NCBI RefSeq assembly: GCF_014698035.1
Contig: NZ_JACJSF010000071.1
Coordinates: 1 to 40,076, forward strand
From: Desmonostoc muscorum FACHB-395
GTDB lineage: Bacteria > Cyanobacteriota > Cyanobacteriia > Cyanobacteriales > Nostocaceae
Reading direction: 5' to 3'
DNA: 40,076 nt
Part shown: positions 1 through 8,214 of the stretch, in pieces
Layout: every line of letters starts with the position of its first letter
Numbering within the stretch: the first letter of the stretch is position 1
The notes under the pieces: model-generated
Told to the model about the DNA's origin: nothing
Seen by the model: only the letters and a program-made list of their open reading frames with translations
Database searches by the model: none
Translations under genes and position numbers: made by a program

Positions 1-290
1 CAACATGACCTTTCTCTCTGTTTACTGCCACAAAATAATCTAATTAATGAACAAAGACAAATGTATATAAAGATTCATAATCCTTTTTATTTAATAAAAT
101 ATAAAGATTTTATAGAATATTTCTATCGCTTAATTATAGTTGCTTTTTTTGCAATCTTTAACACTTTTTGGCTTGCTCATCGTAGACTACAGTATATTTG
201 TACTAATATAATAGTACACGATTAATGTAACCGACACAATCTTTGACTAAAATCTCATGTGTTGTAAGTGTCTCATAGACTTGTCGCATC

Positions 291-542
291 TCACTGAATA
301 ACCCTTCGCCACTTTACCATTTCCGTGAACGATACAAAGCACCTTTGACACCAAGCATCCACCCACAATGCTGGAACTTTGAACCTTGCTGCACGGTTGC
401 GGTACTCTGAAAGTAAGCTTAATTTGTGGCGAACCTCTTTCAGAGGAGCTAACGCTAACGCATTTTTATAAGAGTCATCAAACACTTTTTTCCCATTTGG
501 TGTGGTTTTCTTGTAGAAGCCACAAGCGATCAGCTCATGCAT
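291..542 (-). CDS. Doubtful small hypothetical protein
   Basis: An 83-codon open frame whose product I do not recognise. It is rich in Lys, Arg and Trp with no clear domain. The segment reading ALALAPLKEVRHKLSLL is encoded by a low-complexity stretch containing tandem GCTAACGCTAACGC, a kind of repeat common in Nostocales intergenic DNA. The frame may therefore be a chance ORF or a relic extended by a repeat. No good ribosome binding site is visible upstream of 542, and no neighbour is co-oriented in a way that suggests an operon. Confidence 0.22.
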   Translation of the reverse strand: MHELIACGFYKKTTPNGKKVFDDSYKNALALAPLKEVRHKLSLLSEYRNRAARFKVPALWVDAWCQRCFVSFTEMVKWRRVIQ

Positions 543-813
543 TGCCGTAAGCTGATTGTTTCAGCAGGGACTAGGAAAACGAATTCATGGAACGATCGCT
601 TGAACCTGTAAAGCTTGAATTGGATGCATCTTTGGCTTTGATATGAATAATTCAGGCAGAAGGTAGAAGCTCAATTACAGGGGATTCTGACAATAACAGT
701 AATTGTAGACCGTTAAATCTACGATTTAGCAGGGAGCTTAAACCCAATTTAGCAAGGCAAAAAGGCAAAATTTAAAACTTATTCTTTCCTCCAGCAAGAA
801 TTACCCTCTGCCT

Positions 814-833
814 TCTGCCTTGCCGGAGGCAGA
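814..833 (-). terminator. Hairpin just after the RNAP-like gene
   Basis: TCTGCCT and AGGCAGA form a perfect 7-bp stem around a 6-base loop. It lies 5 bases beyond the stop codon of the giant minus-strand gene (stop at 839-841). There is no clear U-tract on the minus strand, so it may be a 3'-end stabilising hairpin or a small repeat and not a true intrinsic terminator. Confidence 0.3.
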
Positions 834-838
834 TTAAT

Positions 839-3800
839 CTATCTTTGTATGTCTATTTGTTGTGTTTGAGATTTAGCTAGTATTTTATCAATTTGAGTAT
901 TAGCATCCTCAAAAGTTTGCAATATCTGTGGAGTTAGTTTATTAGTCTGCACCTTGCCAGATTGTAAGTTTAAAATTACCTCCCCATTTTTCTGCGAAAT
1001 AGTTAAATCTCTCTGCTGGGTATTGAAAGCCAAGTCATAAATCTTTCCTTCAACTTGAGTGCCATTTTCATCAGACTTACCCCAGACCATGCCAATCCTT
1101 TGAGCAATTTGAGTGAGCCGACTGATGGCTTCAAGTTCAAACATATCTTGATTCATTACTGTCAACGCTTGGGCTGATAATTGCTCACCAGCTTTAAACC
1201 CATTTGCCACTTCTACAATGCGTTTTTTGTAATTTTCCGGCTTCCCTAACTTATCTGCGGCATTGTACCAATTTCTCAAGTCATCAATAGTGACTGTCGG
1301 GAGCTTCTCTACACTTAGAGGTTCGGTTTTCACACCATTACTAATGTCTGGTGTAGAAGGAGTAGTGGAGAGTAATAGAGTTGATTGGTTAGGTGGGGAT
1401 TGTGCTGTTTGTTCTGGTGGTTTCAAAAACTGCGGTCGTGTGGCGAGGGAATTAACCCTTTGTTGATACTCACTATCCGTTTCAATCACAGCCCCAAATT
1501 TCTTGGCCATGCTCTCTAAAGTTTTGGCAGGGATGGAGCTATCAACCAAGTTAAATACCGCTAGACCTTTTTTAGTTTCCCTTATAACATCTTCTGTTGG
1601 GGCAAGCGAGAATTTAACATTTTGAGCAGTTAACCATTTTGTCACAGTCTCAGCTTTTTGGTTGTCAACAGCCAAGCCCATGACTCCAAGTTTTTTGTTT
1701 GATTCTGTAGAAAATAAGAAAGTAGGACGTTCTTTAATCTGATGTAGAATATTCGCACTACTATCAATCATCTCTTGTTGTTCAGAATTAACTGATTGAG
1801 TCCCAAAAGCCTGAAATTCCTTCGTCCAAATAGTAGGATATTCAACGGTCTTAGGGTCAATTTGAGCGCAAATAACAGAAAAATTACTTTCAATAATAGT
1901 GGGTGCGGGTGTTAATTTTCCGGTTTTGAGCAGTCCAAGCTGTCTGAGCGCGTCTTTGTCTTTTTTAAAGTGCAATACTCCCAAGGGTTCACCATTTAAA
2001 AATACGGCATCTCTGGTTTTAGAAGCTGAGGTTTCGATAGTCAGTTTTTGGTAATCTTGATCATTGAATGACTGACCAGAAAAATCATAGAAGTTAATTT
2101 TATTAATTTTGAGGAGATTTCCATTGGGAGACTCACCCAGGACAAAAGCTTGATCTCCTGTCTCAGAGATTGACGTGAGCTTTAATTTTAGGGGATTACC
2201 ATTTTTCAGGTAATCAATTTTTTTCAACTGTTGGGCAGAATCACTGTCTAACTCACCCAGAGTTTTCCCATCAAGTTTGATTTTTACTGTTTTGTCAGCC
2301 ACCGGCATAGTGCCAAATTCTAAGTTGACCGATTCGGCGTTAAAAACAAGTCCTGCATAAGAGAAGTTCTTGAGTTCACGGATAGTAATTTCAACCGGCT
2401 CGTTTCCTGGCAGTCCAATAGTTGCTGATGCTGTGGCTGGTTCTACCCCAACCATACTTGCTTGCGCTTTCGTTCCAATGGGAAGCTGTGCAGTTCTGGT
2501 TTCGAGCATGGCGAATTCCTTATATTCGCCGTCACTATCCTGGACAAACATTAGCCTGGAAACGTGGCGTTCATGCCCGACTGGGTGGTGGCTAGCCCTA
2601 ATTTCTATCGGGTGTTTTTCGGTGGGATTCCAGTCTCGACCTAAAAATTGATTCGCTTCATTATTCAGTGTGACTAACTTCGGTTCGCTAAATTGCAGTT
2701 TCTCCAAGCGGGAGATAATCTCATTGGGGAAAGCAGCGAAAGCAAAATTGGAGACTTTTTTAGCGATCGCCTGGGGGTTTGCGTTTTCTTTCCTTGCAAC
2801 TTCAAGTTCATCCTGACGGGATGCACAGATATTCCAAGCGGCGGCGGCGGATGCAAGTTTTTCTGACTCTGGGATTTTCGCGTAAAATGCTTCTGCTGCA
2901 TCATTTGCCAAGGCAAAGAGTAGTTTAGTTTGGCTTCTAGTAAGTTCTGGTTTTAGTTCTAATAGTTTAGCTCCCTGCATGGCCATCCCCGCCTTGAGGT
3001 TGTGGTCAGTCACAGATTGTTGGCTAACTGTTCCAAGATGACGGTATGCAGGTTTTCCATCCGAACCTTTCTCACCATCTATCTGTGCAACTGCTAATAA
3101 TCGGTGAGGGCGTTCAAAACTTCTGAATTTCTCTCTTATTTCATCTAAGCGAATGTTCAACGTCTGGGCTTTCCAGATTAAGGGGTGTCCGTAACGGGTG
3201 AGATTGGTGATTTCTAGTTTCGCCCCCTGTGGAGTTTGGATAATTGCAGATGGCCCTTTCTCAGTTTCACGCCGTTGGGACATCCGAACCGCAGCGTTGA
3301 ATTTCTGATCGAACTCGTACTTCGCGGCGATCGCTGCAAATTTTTGCTGTGGTGTAAATTCTACTCCTTTGAACAAGTCTTTAAACTGGACGATGGGACG
3401 CGATTCTAACTGTGATTCTTGGAAATATTTATTGGTTTGGCTAATTAATAATTCTACTGGTGAGTAGCCCTTTGGTGTTATCCCTGTGCTTAAATAAACT
3501 GACGAAGATTTCTTATCTTTAATATAATTAACATCACGATATAAGTAGCGGCTGTTCTCCCTGATTAAATCCATCTCAGGTTTTTTTGCACTTTTGAATA
3601 AATCAACCGCTATTTGGTTTTGATAACATCCCTCACCAATCATTTCTCGGTACATCAGGCGGTTAACATCCATTGCCTGCTGAATAATCTCTGGAGTTCT
3701 TTGACCCAAAGCAAGTTCAACAAACCCTTGCATATAAGATTTATATTCTTCTCGGATTAACTTTGGCTCTTTCTGGTGTTCTTGCTCAAATAGGGCTTTA

Positions 3801-5644
3801 TAATGACTAGAAACTTGGTCTAAATAAGTTGATTTTTGTTCGATAGTCCCATAAGTTTTAAGTACTTCAATTTCCGATTCTAATGCCTCTAGTGCTGTCA
3901 CTTGATTGTTGATTATGCCCACGCTGATGCTATCGCTCATGTGGATAGCTATCTCTTCAAATGGAGGCTGGCTTCCATTTTCCGAATAAAATGATTGTTT
4001 CTTTTCTTTAACAGTAGGACGATAAGCATTTTCAGGTTGGTTTCTGTACTCGGCTTCGGCTGTGAAGTTGGGATATTGAAGTGCAAGTGCTACGCCAATA
4101 CAGTCACCGTCGAAATCACGCGCTTGCCGTTCTGATTCGGTTTCAAGGGGATTAACTTCTTTGTGTTGAATACTTTGAGCTTCTAATGCCTCAATCCTAG
4201 CAAGTATACGTTTATGGTCTTCATCATTGACTACAATTATTCCTTCTAATGGTTCACCATCTGGCCCTAATCGGTCTTCAATAAGCTTGTTGTTAGAAAC
4301 ACACAGACCGTTAGAATTGAGAAAGGGAGAACGAAAATTTAATACTTTTTCATTTTCATCCATCCAAGTCACACAAATTTCGCCATTCTTGAGTTCTTTG
4401 GAAGGGATAATCATTCCTCGGTCAAAAGTTAGTGTCTTGCCAACCGCAATATCACGCCACTGACTTTGTACAAACCGACTCAACTCTTGTTTTACCTTTT
4501 CCGTTTCTAGTAGTTGTTGATGACCAAGTAAATCAGCTTTGATGAGTTTGTACATGAACATATCATCTTTCTGAGATTCATCTGATTCATCGTTTAGCTC
4601 TAAGTCTTCATCAGAATTATTCTCTACTTGTTTACTTAAAGAATCAGTTTTAACTGATTCAATAATTTCTTGTTCTAAAGATTTTTTTTGCTGTTCTGAA
4701 AACTCTTTTCGCTTTTCGTAGTTTTCACAGTACAGTTGTGCAACAATTCTAGGATCATCTTGAGCTTCTGCTAGCTTTTGGGCTTGTGCTTCTAGTTCTT
4801 CTGCAAAATCTTTAATACCTTGAGGGAATGATGCTAATAATTGAGATATGGCAGTTTTACCTTTTTGAGATTGTGCCTTTTCACCCAACCAAATAGTTTG
4901 CTGATATAATCCTGGCTCAATTTGAGCTTTAGATGGGCCTCCGGGCTTATCCTTGTCTGTACCCTTAAAGCTACTAATGGGGATAATCAGGTCTATTTTA
5001 GGCGTGTTGTTGGGGTTAGCATACTTTATTTCTTTTAAGTCGTATGGTCTTAATGTTCCCTTGCCAAAACGATATTCAGTATCTTCTCCATCCCCTTCTT
5101 TCCAACCGAAGCGATGCTGAATTACGCGATAACTTTTGTCTGATTGTTCTTCTCTTTTGGTTAACTTATCATATATTTCAGTTGAAATTTGCCCATAACA
5201 ATCTCCTACAAGTTTCCAAGCAACCTCATTCTCAAGGATTCCTCCATTTTTTCCCTTTGCATCGGTCGAATCATCTACTACTAGAATATTTAATTTCTCA
5301 CTAATGGCATCCCTACACGAACCTAGAAAAATAGAGCCATAAGCACCACGGTCTTTACGGTCTGGACAAAGTTTTTCAATTACTTTTAAACATTCTGGTG
5401 GGCCATATAATAAACGTGTCTTTGAAGATAACAGAAGAACATGAGCATCTGGATGATTTTTTAAATCCTCTGATTTACTGTACTCATCAATATGTCCAAA
5501 TGAGAATTTTTTTTCAGGGAAGTAAGATTCAAGTAGTGTATTGTCTAACTTCTCAGCTAAAATTGATTCAGGATTTTTATTATTGGTATCTGGATAAATC
5601 CACTGATTTAGTCTCGTATCGAAGTGTTTGAATTCTAGTGTCAT
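839..5644 (-). CDS. Giant two-barrel RNA polymerase / RdRP-like protein
   Basis: A 1601-aa protein whose N-terminal third carries marks of the double-psi-beta-barrel polymerase superfamily (multisubunit RNAP beta/beta', YonO-type RNAPs, eukaryotic RdRPs such as QDE-1). Residues 510-514 read DFDGD, the metal-binding motif of beta'-like barrels. An upstream FGKGTLRP segment with K195 resembles the lysine-bearing RxGxKG motif of the beta-like barrel. Between them, about 435-475, the order RSPFLNSNG, then EGIIVVND, then DFDGD parallels the RdRP order NPCLHPGD, IVFP, DLDGD. After it, IHMSDSISVGIINNQ (about 567-581) resembles the RdRP helix YMxNDSLGIIANAH. Residues about 270-390 are charged and probably coiled-coil. 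The C-terminal ~1000 residues match nothing I know. The start ATG at 5644 leaves only 37 bp to the divergent gene at 5682. The family assignment is by motif order only. A different protein with a chance DxDGD remains possible. Confidence 0.72.
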   Translation of the reverse strand: MTLEFKHFDTRLNQWIYPDTNNKNPESILAEKLDNTLLESYFPEKKFSFGHIDEYSKSEDLKNHPDAHVLLLSSKTRLLYGPPECLKVIEKLCPDRKDRGAYGSIFLGSCRDAISEKLNILVVDDSTDAKGKNGGILENEVAWKLVGDCYGQISTEIYDKLTKREEQSDKSYRVIQHRFGWKEGDGEDTEYRFGKGTLRPYDLKEIKYANPNNTPKIDLIIPISSFKGTDKDKPGGPSKAQIEPGLYQQTIWLGEKAQSQKGKTAISQLLASFPQGIKDFAEELEAQAQKLAEAQDDPRIVAQLYCENYEKRKEFSEQQKKSLEQEIIESVKTDSLSKQVENNSDEDLELNDESDESQKDDMFMYKLIKADLLGHQQLLETEKVKQELSRFVQSQWRDIAVGKTLTFDRGMIIPSKELKNGEICVTWMDENEKVLNFRSPFLNSNGLCVSNNKLIEDRLGPDGEPLEGIIVVNDEDHKRILARIEALEAQSIQHKEVNPLETESERQARDFDGDCIGVALALQYPNFTAEAEYRNQPENAYRPTVKEKKQSFYSENGSQPPFEEIAIHMSDSISVGIINNQVTALEALESEIEVLKTYGTIEQKSTYLDQVSSHYKALFEQEHQKEPKLIREEYKSYMQGFVELALGQRTPEIIQQAMDVNRLMYREMIGEGCYQNQIAVDLFKSAKKPEMDLIRENSRYLYRDVNYIKDKKSSSVYLSTGITPKGYSPVELLISQTNKYFQESQLESRPIVQFKDLFKGVEFTPQQKFAAIAAKYEFDQKFNAAVRMSQRRETEKGPSAIIQTPQGAKLEITNLTRYGHPLIWKAQTLNIRLDEIREKFRSFERPHRLLAVAQIDGEKGSDGKPAYRHLGTVSQQSVTDHNLKAGMAMQGAKLLELKPELTRSQTKLLFALANDAAEAFYAKIPESEKLASAAAAWNICASRQDELEVARKENANPQAIAKKVSNFAFAAFPNEIISRLEKLQFSEPKLVTLNNEANQFLGRDWNPTEKHPIEIRASHHPVGHERHVSRLMFVQDSDGEYKEFAMLETRTAQLPIGTKAQASMVGVEPATASATIGLPGNEPVEITIRELKNFSYAGLVFNAESVNLEFGTMPVADKTVKIKLDGKTLGELDSDSAQQLKKIDYLKNGNPLKLKLTSISETGDQAFVLGESPNGNLLKINKINFYDFSGQSFNDQDYQKLTIETSASKTRDAVFLNGEPLGVLHFKKDKDALRQLGLLKTGKLTPAPTIIESNFSVICAQIDPKTVEYPTIWTKEFQAFGTQSVNSEQQEMIDSSANILHQIKERPTFLFSTESNKKLGVMGLAVDNQKAETVTKWLTAQNVKFSLAPTEDVIRETKKGLAVFNLVDSSIPAKTLESMAKKFGAVIETDSEYQQRVNSLATRPQFLKPPEQTAQSPPNQSTLLLSTTPSTPDISNGVKTEPLSVEKLPTVTIDDLRNWYNAADKLGKPENYKKRIVEVANGFKAGEQLSAQALTVMNQDMFELEAISRLTQIAQRIGMVWGKSDENGTQVEGKIYDLAFNTQQRDLTISQKNGEVILNLQSGKVQTNKLTPQILQTFEDANTQIDKILAKSQTQQIDIQR

Positions 5645-5681
5645 AAAATTTTAATAATTTGTAATTTTTAGGAGGTTGTAT

Positions 5682-6212
5682 ATGTCGAGAATTAAACGTT
5701 GGATAAATATGCATAAGAAGGAGTTCAACGCAGATGGGACTTTAAAAAATGAGGCAAGAATTGAAATGTTGTCTAGTGGAATGATTCCAGAAGCCATTGA
5801 TGACTATGCCCGTAGGTTAAAAATCAAATATGATGAGTGGAAGCATTTAGATGAAACCGACCCAGAGCCGTGGCCTGTTTACACTGCCTACGATTTCTTT
5901 ACAGCAGAAGAAAAGCGGCAGTTTAACCCAGACGGTTCTCTTAACCCTAAGTACGTTCAAGAAGCTCTAGACAAGGGCATCAGCGAGGGCTGGCTTGAAG
6001 AGATGGAGCAACGCAAAAAATTTGAAGTCGATAACTACAATAGAGTTTCTGCTAACCATGCAGAACAGGGAATCAACTTCGGCGCATGGCAGATGAGAGG
6101 GAGGATTGAAGACAGCAGAACATACGTCCAACGTCGGCAGCAGATGGAGCAAGACCTGCGTAACTTTGAGCCGGAAGACAGTTTGCCTTTCGACAAGGAC
6201 ACAGCATATTAG
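5682..6212 (+). CDS. Hypothetical protein with duplicated FNxDGxL motif
   Basis: I do not recognise this 176-aa hydrophilic protein. The ATG at 5682 is chosen over the in-frame TTG at 5676 because GGAGG at 5671-5675 sits 6 bases upstream of it. Two similar segments recur about 70 residues apart: EFNADGTLKNEARIEMLSSG near the N-terminus and QFNPDGSLNPKYVQEALDKG in the middle. Each is followed by a short helix, so the protein probably holds two copies of a small helical motif. It contains no signal peptide or membrane segment. It is transcribed divergently from the RNAP-like gene, 37 bp away, and the regulatory regions must overlap. That makes it a candidate partner or regulator of that enzyme, by position only. 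Confidence 0.72.
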   Translation: MSRIKRWINMHKKEFNADGTLKNEARIEMLSSGMIPEAIDDYARRLKIKYDEWKHLDETDPEPWPVYTAYDFFTAEEKRQFNPDGSLNPKYVQEALDKGISEGWLEEMEQRKKFEVDNYNRVSANHAEQGINFGAWQMRGRIEDSRTYVQRRQQMEQDLRNFEPEDSLPFDKDTAY

Positions 6213-6242
6213 GCGGGAGCGATGCAGAGTGAGTGATAATAT

Positions 6243-6280
6243 AAGCTGAAAGCATTATCAAACAAAGCTCTCAGCTTTTT
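6243..6280 (+). terminator. Intrinsic terminator after the 5682 gene
   Basis: AAGCTGAAAG (6243-6252) pairs with CTCTCAGCTT (6268-6277) at 9 of 10 positions and is followed by a T-run through 6280. It lies 31 bases after the stop at 6212. Between two convergent genes, it most likely ends transcription of the plus-strand gene. Confidence 0.6.
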
Positions 6281-6292
6281 GGTAAAATCCTT

Positions 6293-6652
6293 TTAATGAG
6301 GTTGAACAGCAGGTGGGTTGACAACAGCCGCAGATGGTTTAACAGAGCGAAATGCCCCATTGAGAAAGGCAATCATTCCTAAGATGGCGAAGGCTGTAAT
6401 GATTACTCTTTGCAGTGAATTGAATGCCGAGCGTTCTTTGATTACTTCAGCCCACATTACTTGCAGTTGGTCTTGTGTTGTTTGCTTTGAAGCTAAATAA
6501 TAGAGAGCTTCAATACAAGGGGATATGTCTTCCCCTTGTTGAACCTTCTGATACAACAGATTTTCTAGTCGCTCTTTCTGTTGAGGGATAGTGAATGAGT
6601 CTGTTGACTTTTGAGGGTGTGTACCGTTGTGGGTTGGTAATTGTAGTGTCAT
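6293..6652 (-). CDS. Small single-pass membrane protein, hypothetical
   Basis: A 119-aa protein with a hydrophilic N-terminal half containing short helices (about 20-75) and one hydrophobic segment, VIITAFAILGMIAFLNGAF, near residues 81-100. A short Pro/Val-rich tail follows. The likely topology is a cytoplasmic N-terminal domain anchored by a C-terminal helix. No family is recognised. It is convergent with the 5682 gene and separated from it by a terminator-like hairpin. The start ATG at 6652 has no strong ribosome binding site. Confidence 0.55.
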   Translation of the reverse strand: MTLQLPTHNGTHPQKSTDSFTIPQQKERLENLLYQKVQQGEDISPCIEALYYLASKQTTQDQLQVMWAEVIKERSAFNSLQRVIITAFAILGMIAFLNGAFRSVKPSAAVVNPPAVQPH

Positions 6653-6725
6653 AGCTTTAGTTCAAAGTGGGAAAAAGGTGTAGAACAAATATTTGGAATC
6701 AGAGAAAATGTTAAAGGGTACTAGG

Positions 6726-6778
6726 TCAGGGGAAAATTCTATCCCTTTCCCCCTTATCCTTTCCCCTGATTCTTTTTT
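6726..6778 (+). terminator. Strong terminator-like hairpin with T-tract
   Basis: TCAGGGGAAA (6726-6735) is perfectly complementary to TTTCCCCTGA (6760-6769). It is followed by TTCTTTTTT. This is a textbook intrinsic terminator on the plus strand, although the nearest plus-strand gene ends at 6212. It may block read-through into the 6892-7305 region, or be a hairpin repeat carried in. Confidence 0.5.
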
Positions 6779-6866
6779 ATAAGAACTACACCTCTAGAGC
6801 ATGTGAAAACGCTAACTAATAAGCCAAAGTTTAGGTCTTCTATTCCCAAAAAATCAATAACCAGGA

Positions 6867-6894
6867 GTCTACAAAAAAATCGTACTTTTGGCTA
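6867..6894 (+). repeat. 28-bp element shared with 38601-38628
   Basis: A 28-base stretch beginning GTCTA, then an A-run, then CGTACTTTTGGCTA. It matches 38601-38628 at 25 of 28 positions. The core CGTACTTYTGG occurs a third time on the minus strand at 13184-13194. It overlaps the stop codon of the minus-strand gene 6892-7305. Its function is unknown; a protein-binding or recombination site is possible. Confidence 0.55.
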
Positions 6895-7305
6895 AATTTG
6901 GATTTCCATGTCTTCTTCACTAGAGGATTGAAACTGGTTTTGTTTCGAGGCAAGCACTGATGGTTGATTTGGTTGGAAGGGACTTGTGCCGTCATTGAAG
7001 ATTTCTTGTGCAAGTGTGCGACCGTCCCCGTCAGTATCGCTCTCCAAGATATATCCCACAACGTGTTTAGGCATTCCTGCTGTTATGGCTTGGGCTAGTA
7101 AAGCTTTAGTAAATTCTGGTGATGCTTCACTCTCGCCCAAGACTTGCAATACAGACTTAGCATCAGCAGTAGTCATTTTAGCGATGTCTTTAACTCCGGC
7201 TTCTTGCCAAACGTCATCAAAAAATTCCACTGAACGTTCATCAAAACTTTGAGACGCAGCAAATTGGGCTAGCTGTTGGGTATAAAGTTCTTGGTCGTTA
7301 TTCAT
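6892..7305 (-). CDS. Small acidic protein with EF-hand-like loop
   Basis: A 137-aa acidic, mainly helical protein without signal or membrane segments. Around residues 89-100 the sequence DTDGDGRTLAQE fits the 12-residue EF-hand loop pattern at positions 1, 3, 5, 6 and 12 (Asp, Asp, Asp, Gly, Glu). Position 8 is Thr where a hydrophobic residue is usual. Only one loop is seen, so calcium binding is a guess. The C-terminal 30 residues are Gln/Ser-rich and probably disordered. It is divergent from the P63C gene across 82 bp. No specific function is recognised. Confidence 0.6.
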   Translation of the reverse strand: MNNDQELYTQQLAQFAASQSFDERSVEFFDDVWQEAGVKDIAKMTTADAKSVLQVLGESEASPEFTKALLAQAITAGMPKHVVGYILESDTDGDGRTLAQEIFNDGTSPFQPNQPSVLASKQNQFQSSSEEDMEIQI

Positions 7306-7387
7306 ATATTTATGAGTCGTGATGGAGCAATTTAATAGTTGAATTCAGCGCTGCGCGAAGAATTAATGAAAATCTCGCACAGCTATC

Positions 7388-8194
7388 ATGGCTAAGAAAA
7401 ATTTTGCCGCAGCCCAAGCAGTTGAGTTGTACATCGGCAACTATCGGTTTGACGCGATTAGAATTGTTGAAACTGAAGAATACCGGATGTCTCAAAATCA
7501 TATCCTCGAAACAATCGGTATAAATAAGAACTGGTTGAGCAGGTTACAGTTTAGCTTGCCTCGTGTGAGCAAAACCCTTATGGAGCAAGGCTTAAATCAC
7601 GTTACAGTCCATGCGGAATATACAGTTAAAAATACAGTGACACGTGCTGTAACGTGGTCATTGAAAGATGTTCGGATCATCTGGCGTTACTTTGATAAAC
7701 AAGGAAATCATCAAGCCGCAATACTGGTTGATGCACTTGCTGAAGATTCTCTAATCAGCAGGTTTAATCAAGTCTGGGGTGAGCAACGCACAGTCGAGCA
7801 ACGCCGGATAGATGATTGTCGTATTCTGTCTACACCTTGCCCGTGGACTAAAATGTTTGAAACTGAGTTTGAGGAGAATTTGGCTCGGATTAGTAAGCTG
7901 CATAAAAAGCACATCAAGAATGGCTTGTACTACTGGGAGTTTATTTATAGCTGGATGACAGCAGAAGAGAAAGCCAAGCTCGACATTGTTAATCCTGTTC
8001 TTGAAAATGGGCGAAGGAAGTACAAAATTCATCAAATGCTTTCCTATGAAACAAAACAGAGATTATCCCCACACGTCACATCAGTGCTGATTTTAATGAA
8101 GTCAGCCAATTCGGTAGCAGAACTGAGGCGGCTGGTGCAACGGCAGTATGGAGTAGATCAACCGAATCTGTTTGATGGCTGGGATGTTAAATAG
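7388..8194 (+). CDS. P63C-domain protein (phage antirepressor-like)
   Basis: A 268-aa protein. The C-terminal ~120 residues (from PWTKMFETEF to VQRQYG) follow the P63C domain pattern of phage antirepressors: a W-x-K-x-F-x-x-x-F opening, a segment ending NPVLENGRRKYKIHQ, then LSPHVTSVLILMKSA and a terminal helix. The N-terminal half (YIGNYRFDAI, YRMSQNHILETIGINKNWLSRL) resembles the start of KilA-N/antirepressor-type DNA-associated proteins. In phages these act in gene control; on this plasmid the role is not known. The start ATG at 7388 is the first in frame and lacks a strong ribosome binding site. Confidence 0.68.
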   Translation: MAKKNFAAAQAVELYIGNYRFDAIRIVETEEYRMSQNHILETIGINKNWLSRLQFSLPRVSKTLMEQGLNHVTVHAEYTVKNTVTRAVTWSLKDVRIIWRYFDKQGNHQAAILVDALAEDSLISRFNQVWGEQRTVEQRRIDDCRILSTPCPWTKMFETEFEENLARISKLHKKHIKNGLYYWEFIYSWMTAEEKAKLDIVNPVLENGRRKYKIHQMLSYETKQRLSPHVTSVLILMKSANSVAELRRLVQRQYGVDQPNLFDGWDVK

Positions 8195-8214
8195 TTAGTT
8201 TGAATCATGCGATC

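Larger units (their letters stand above)
1..838. other. Left-edge region without a confident gene
   Basis: The first 290 bases are AT-rich and show no convincing reading frame or RNA gene. A weak 83-codon minus-strand frame lies at 291-542 (listed separately). The stretch 543-838 is non-coding on both strands as far as I can see. It contains a small inverted repeat, GTAGA...TCTAC, near 700-720. It ends in the hairpin at 814-833 that follows the giant minus-strand gene. Confidence 0.5.

Noticed and set aside
2370..2651. Plus-strand ORFs opposite the RNAP-like gene
   Set aside because: Antisense frames without ribosome binding sites, inside a long coherent minus-strand gene.
4103..4117. DFDGD as a phosphohexomutase metal loop or a calcium-binding loop
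   Set aside because: Phosphohexomutases have DGDGDR in a different context, and an EF-hand would need Glu at position 12 with a helix on each side. The ordered motifs around it fit the two-barrel polymerases better.
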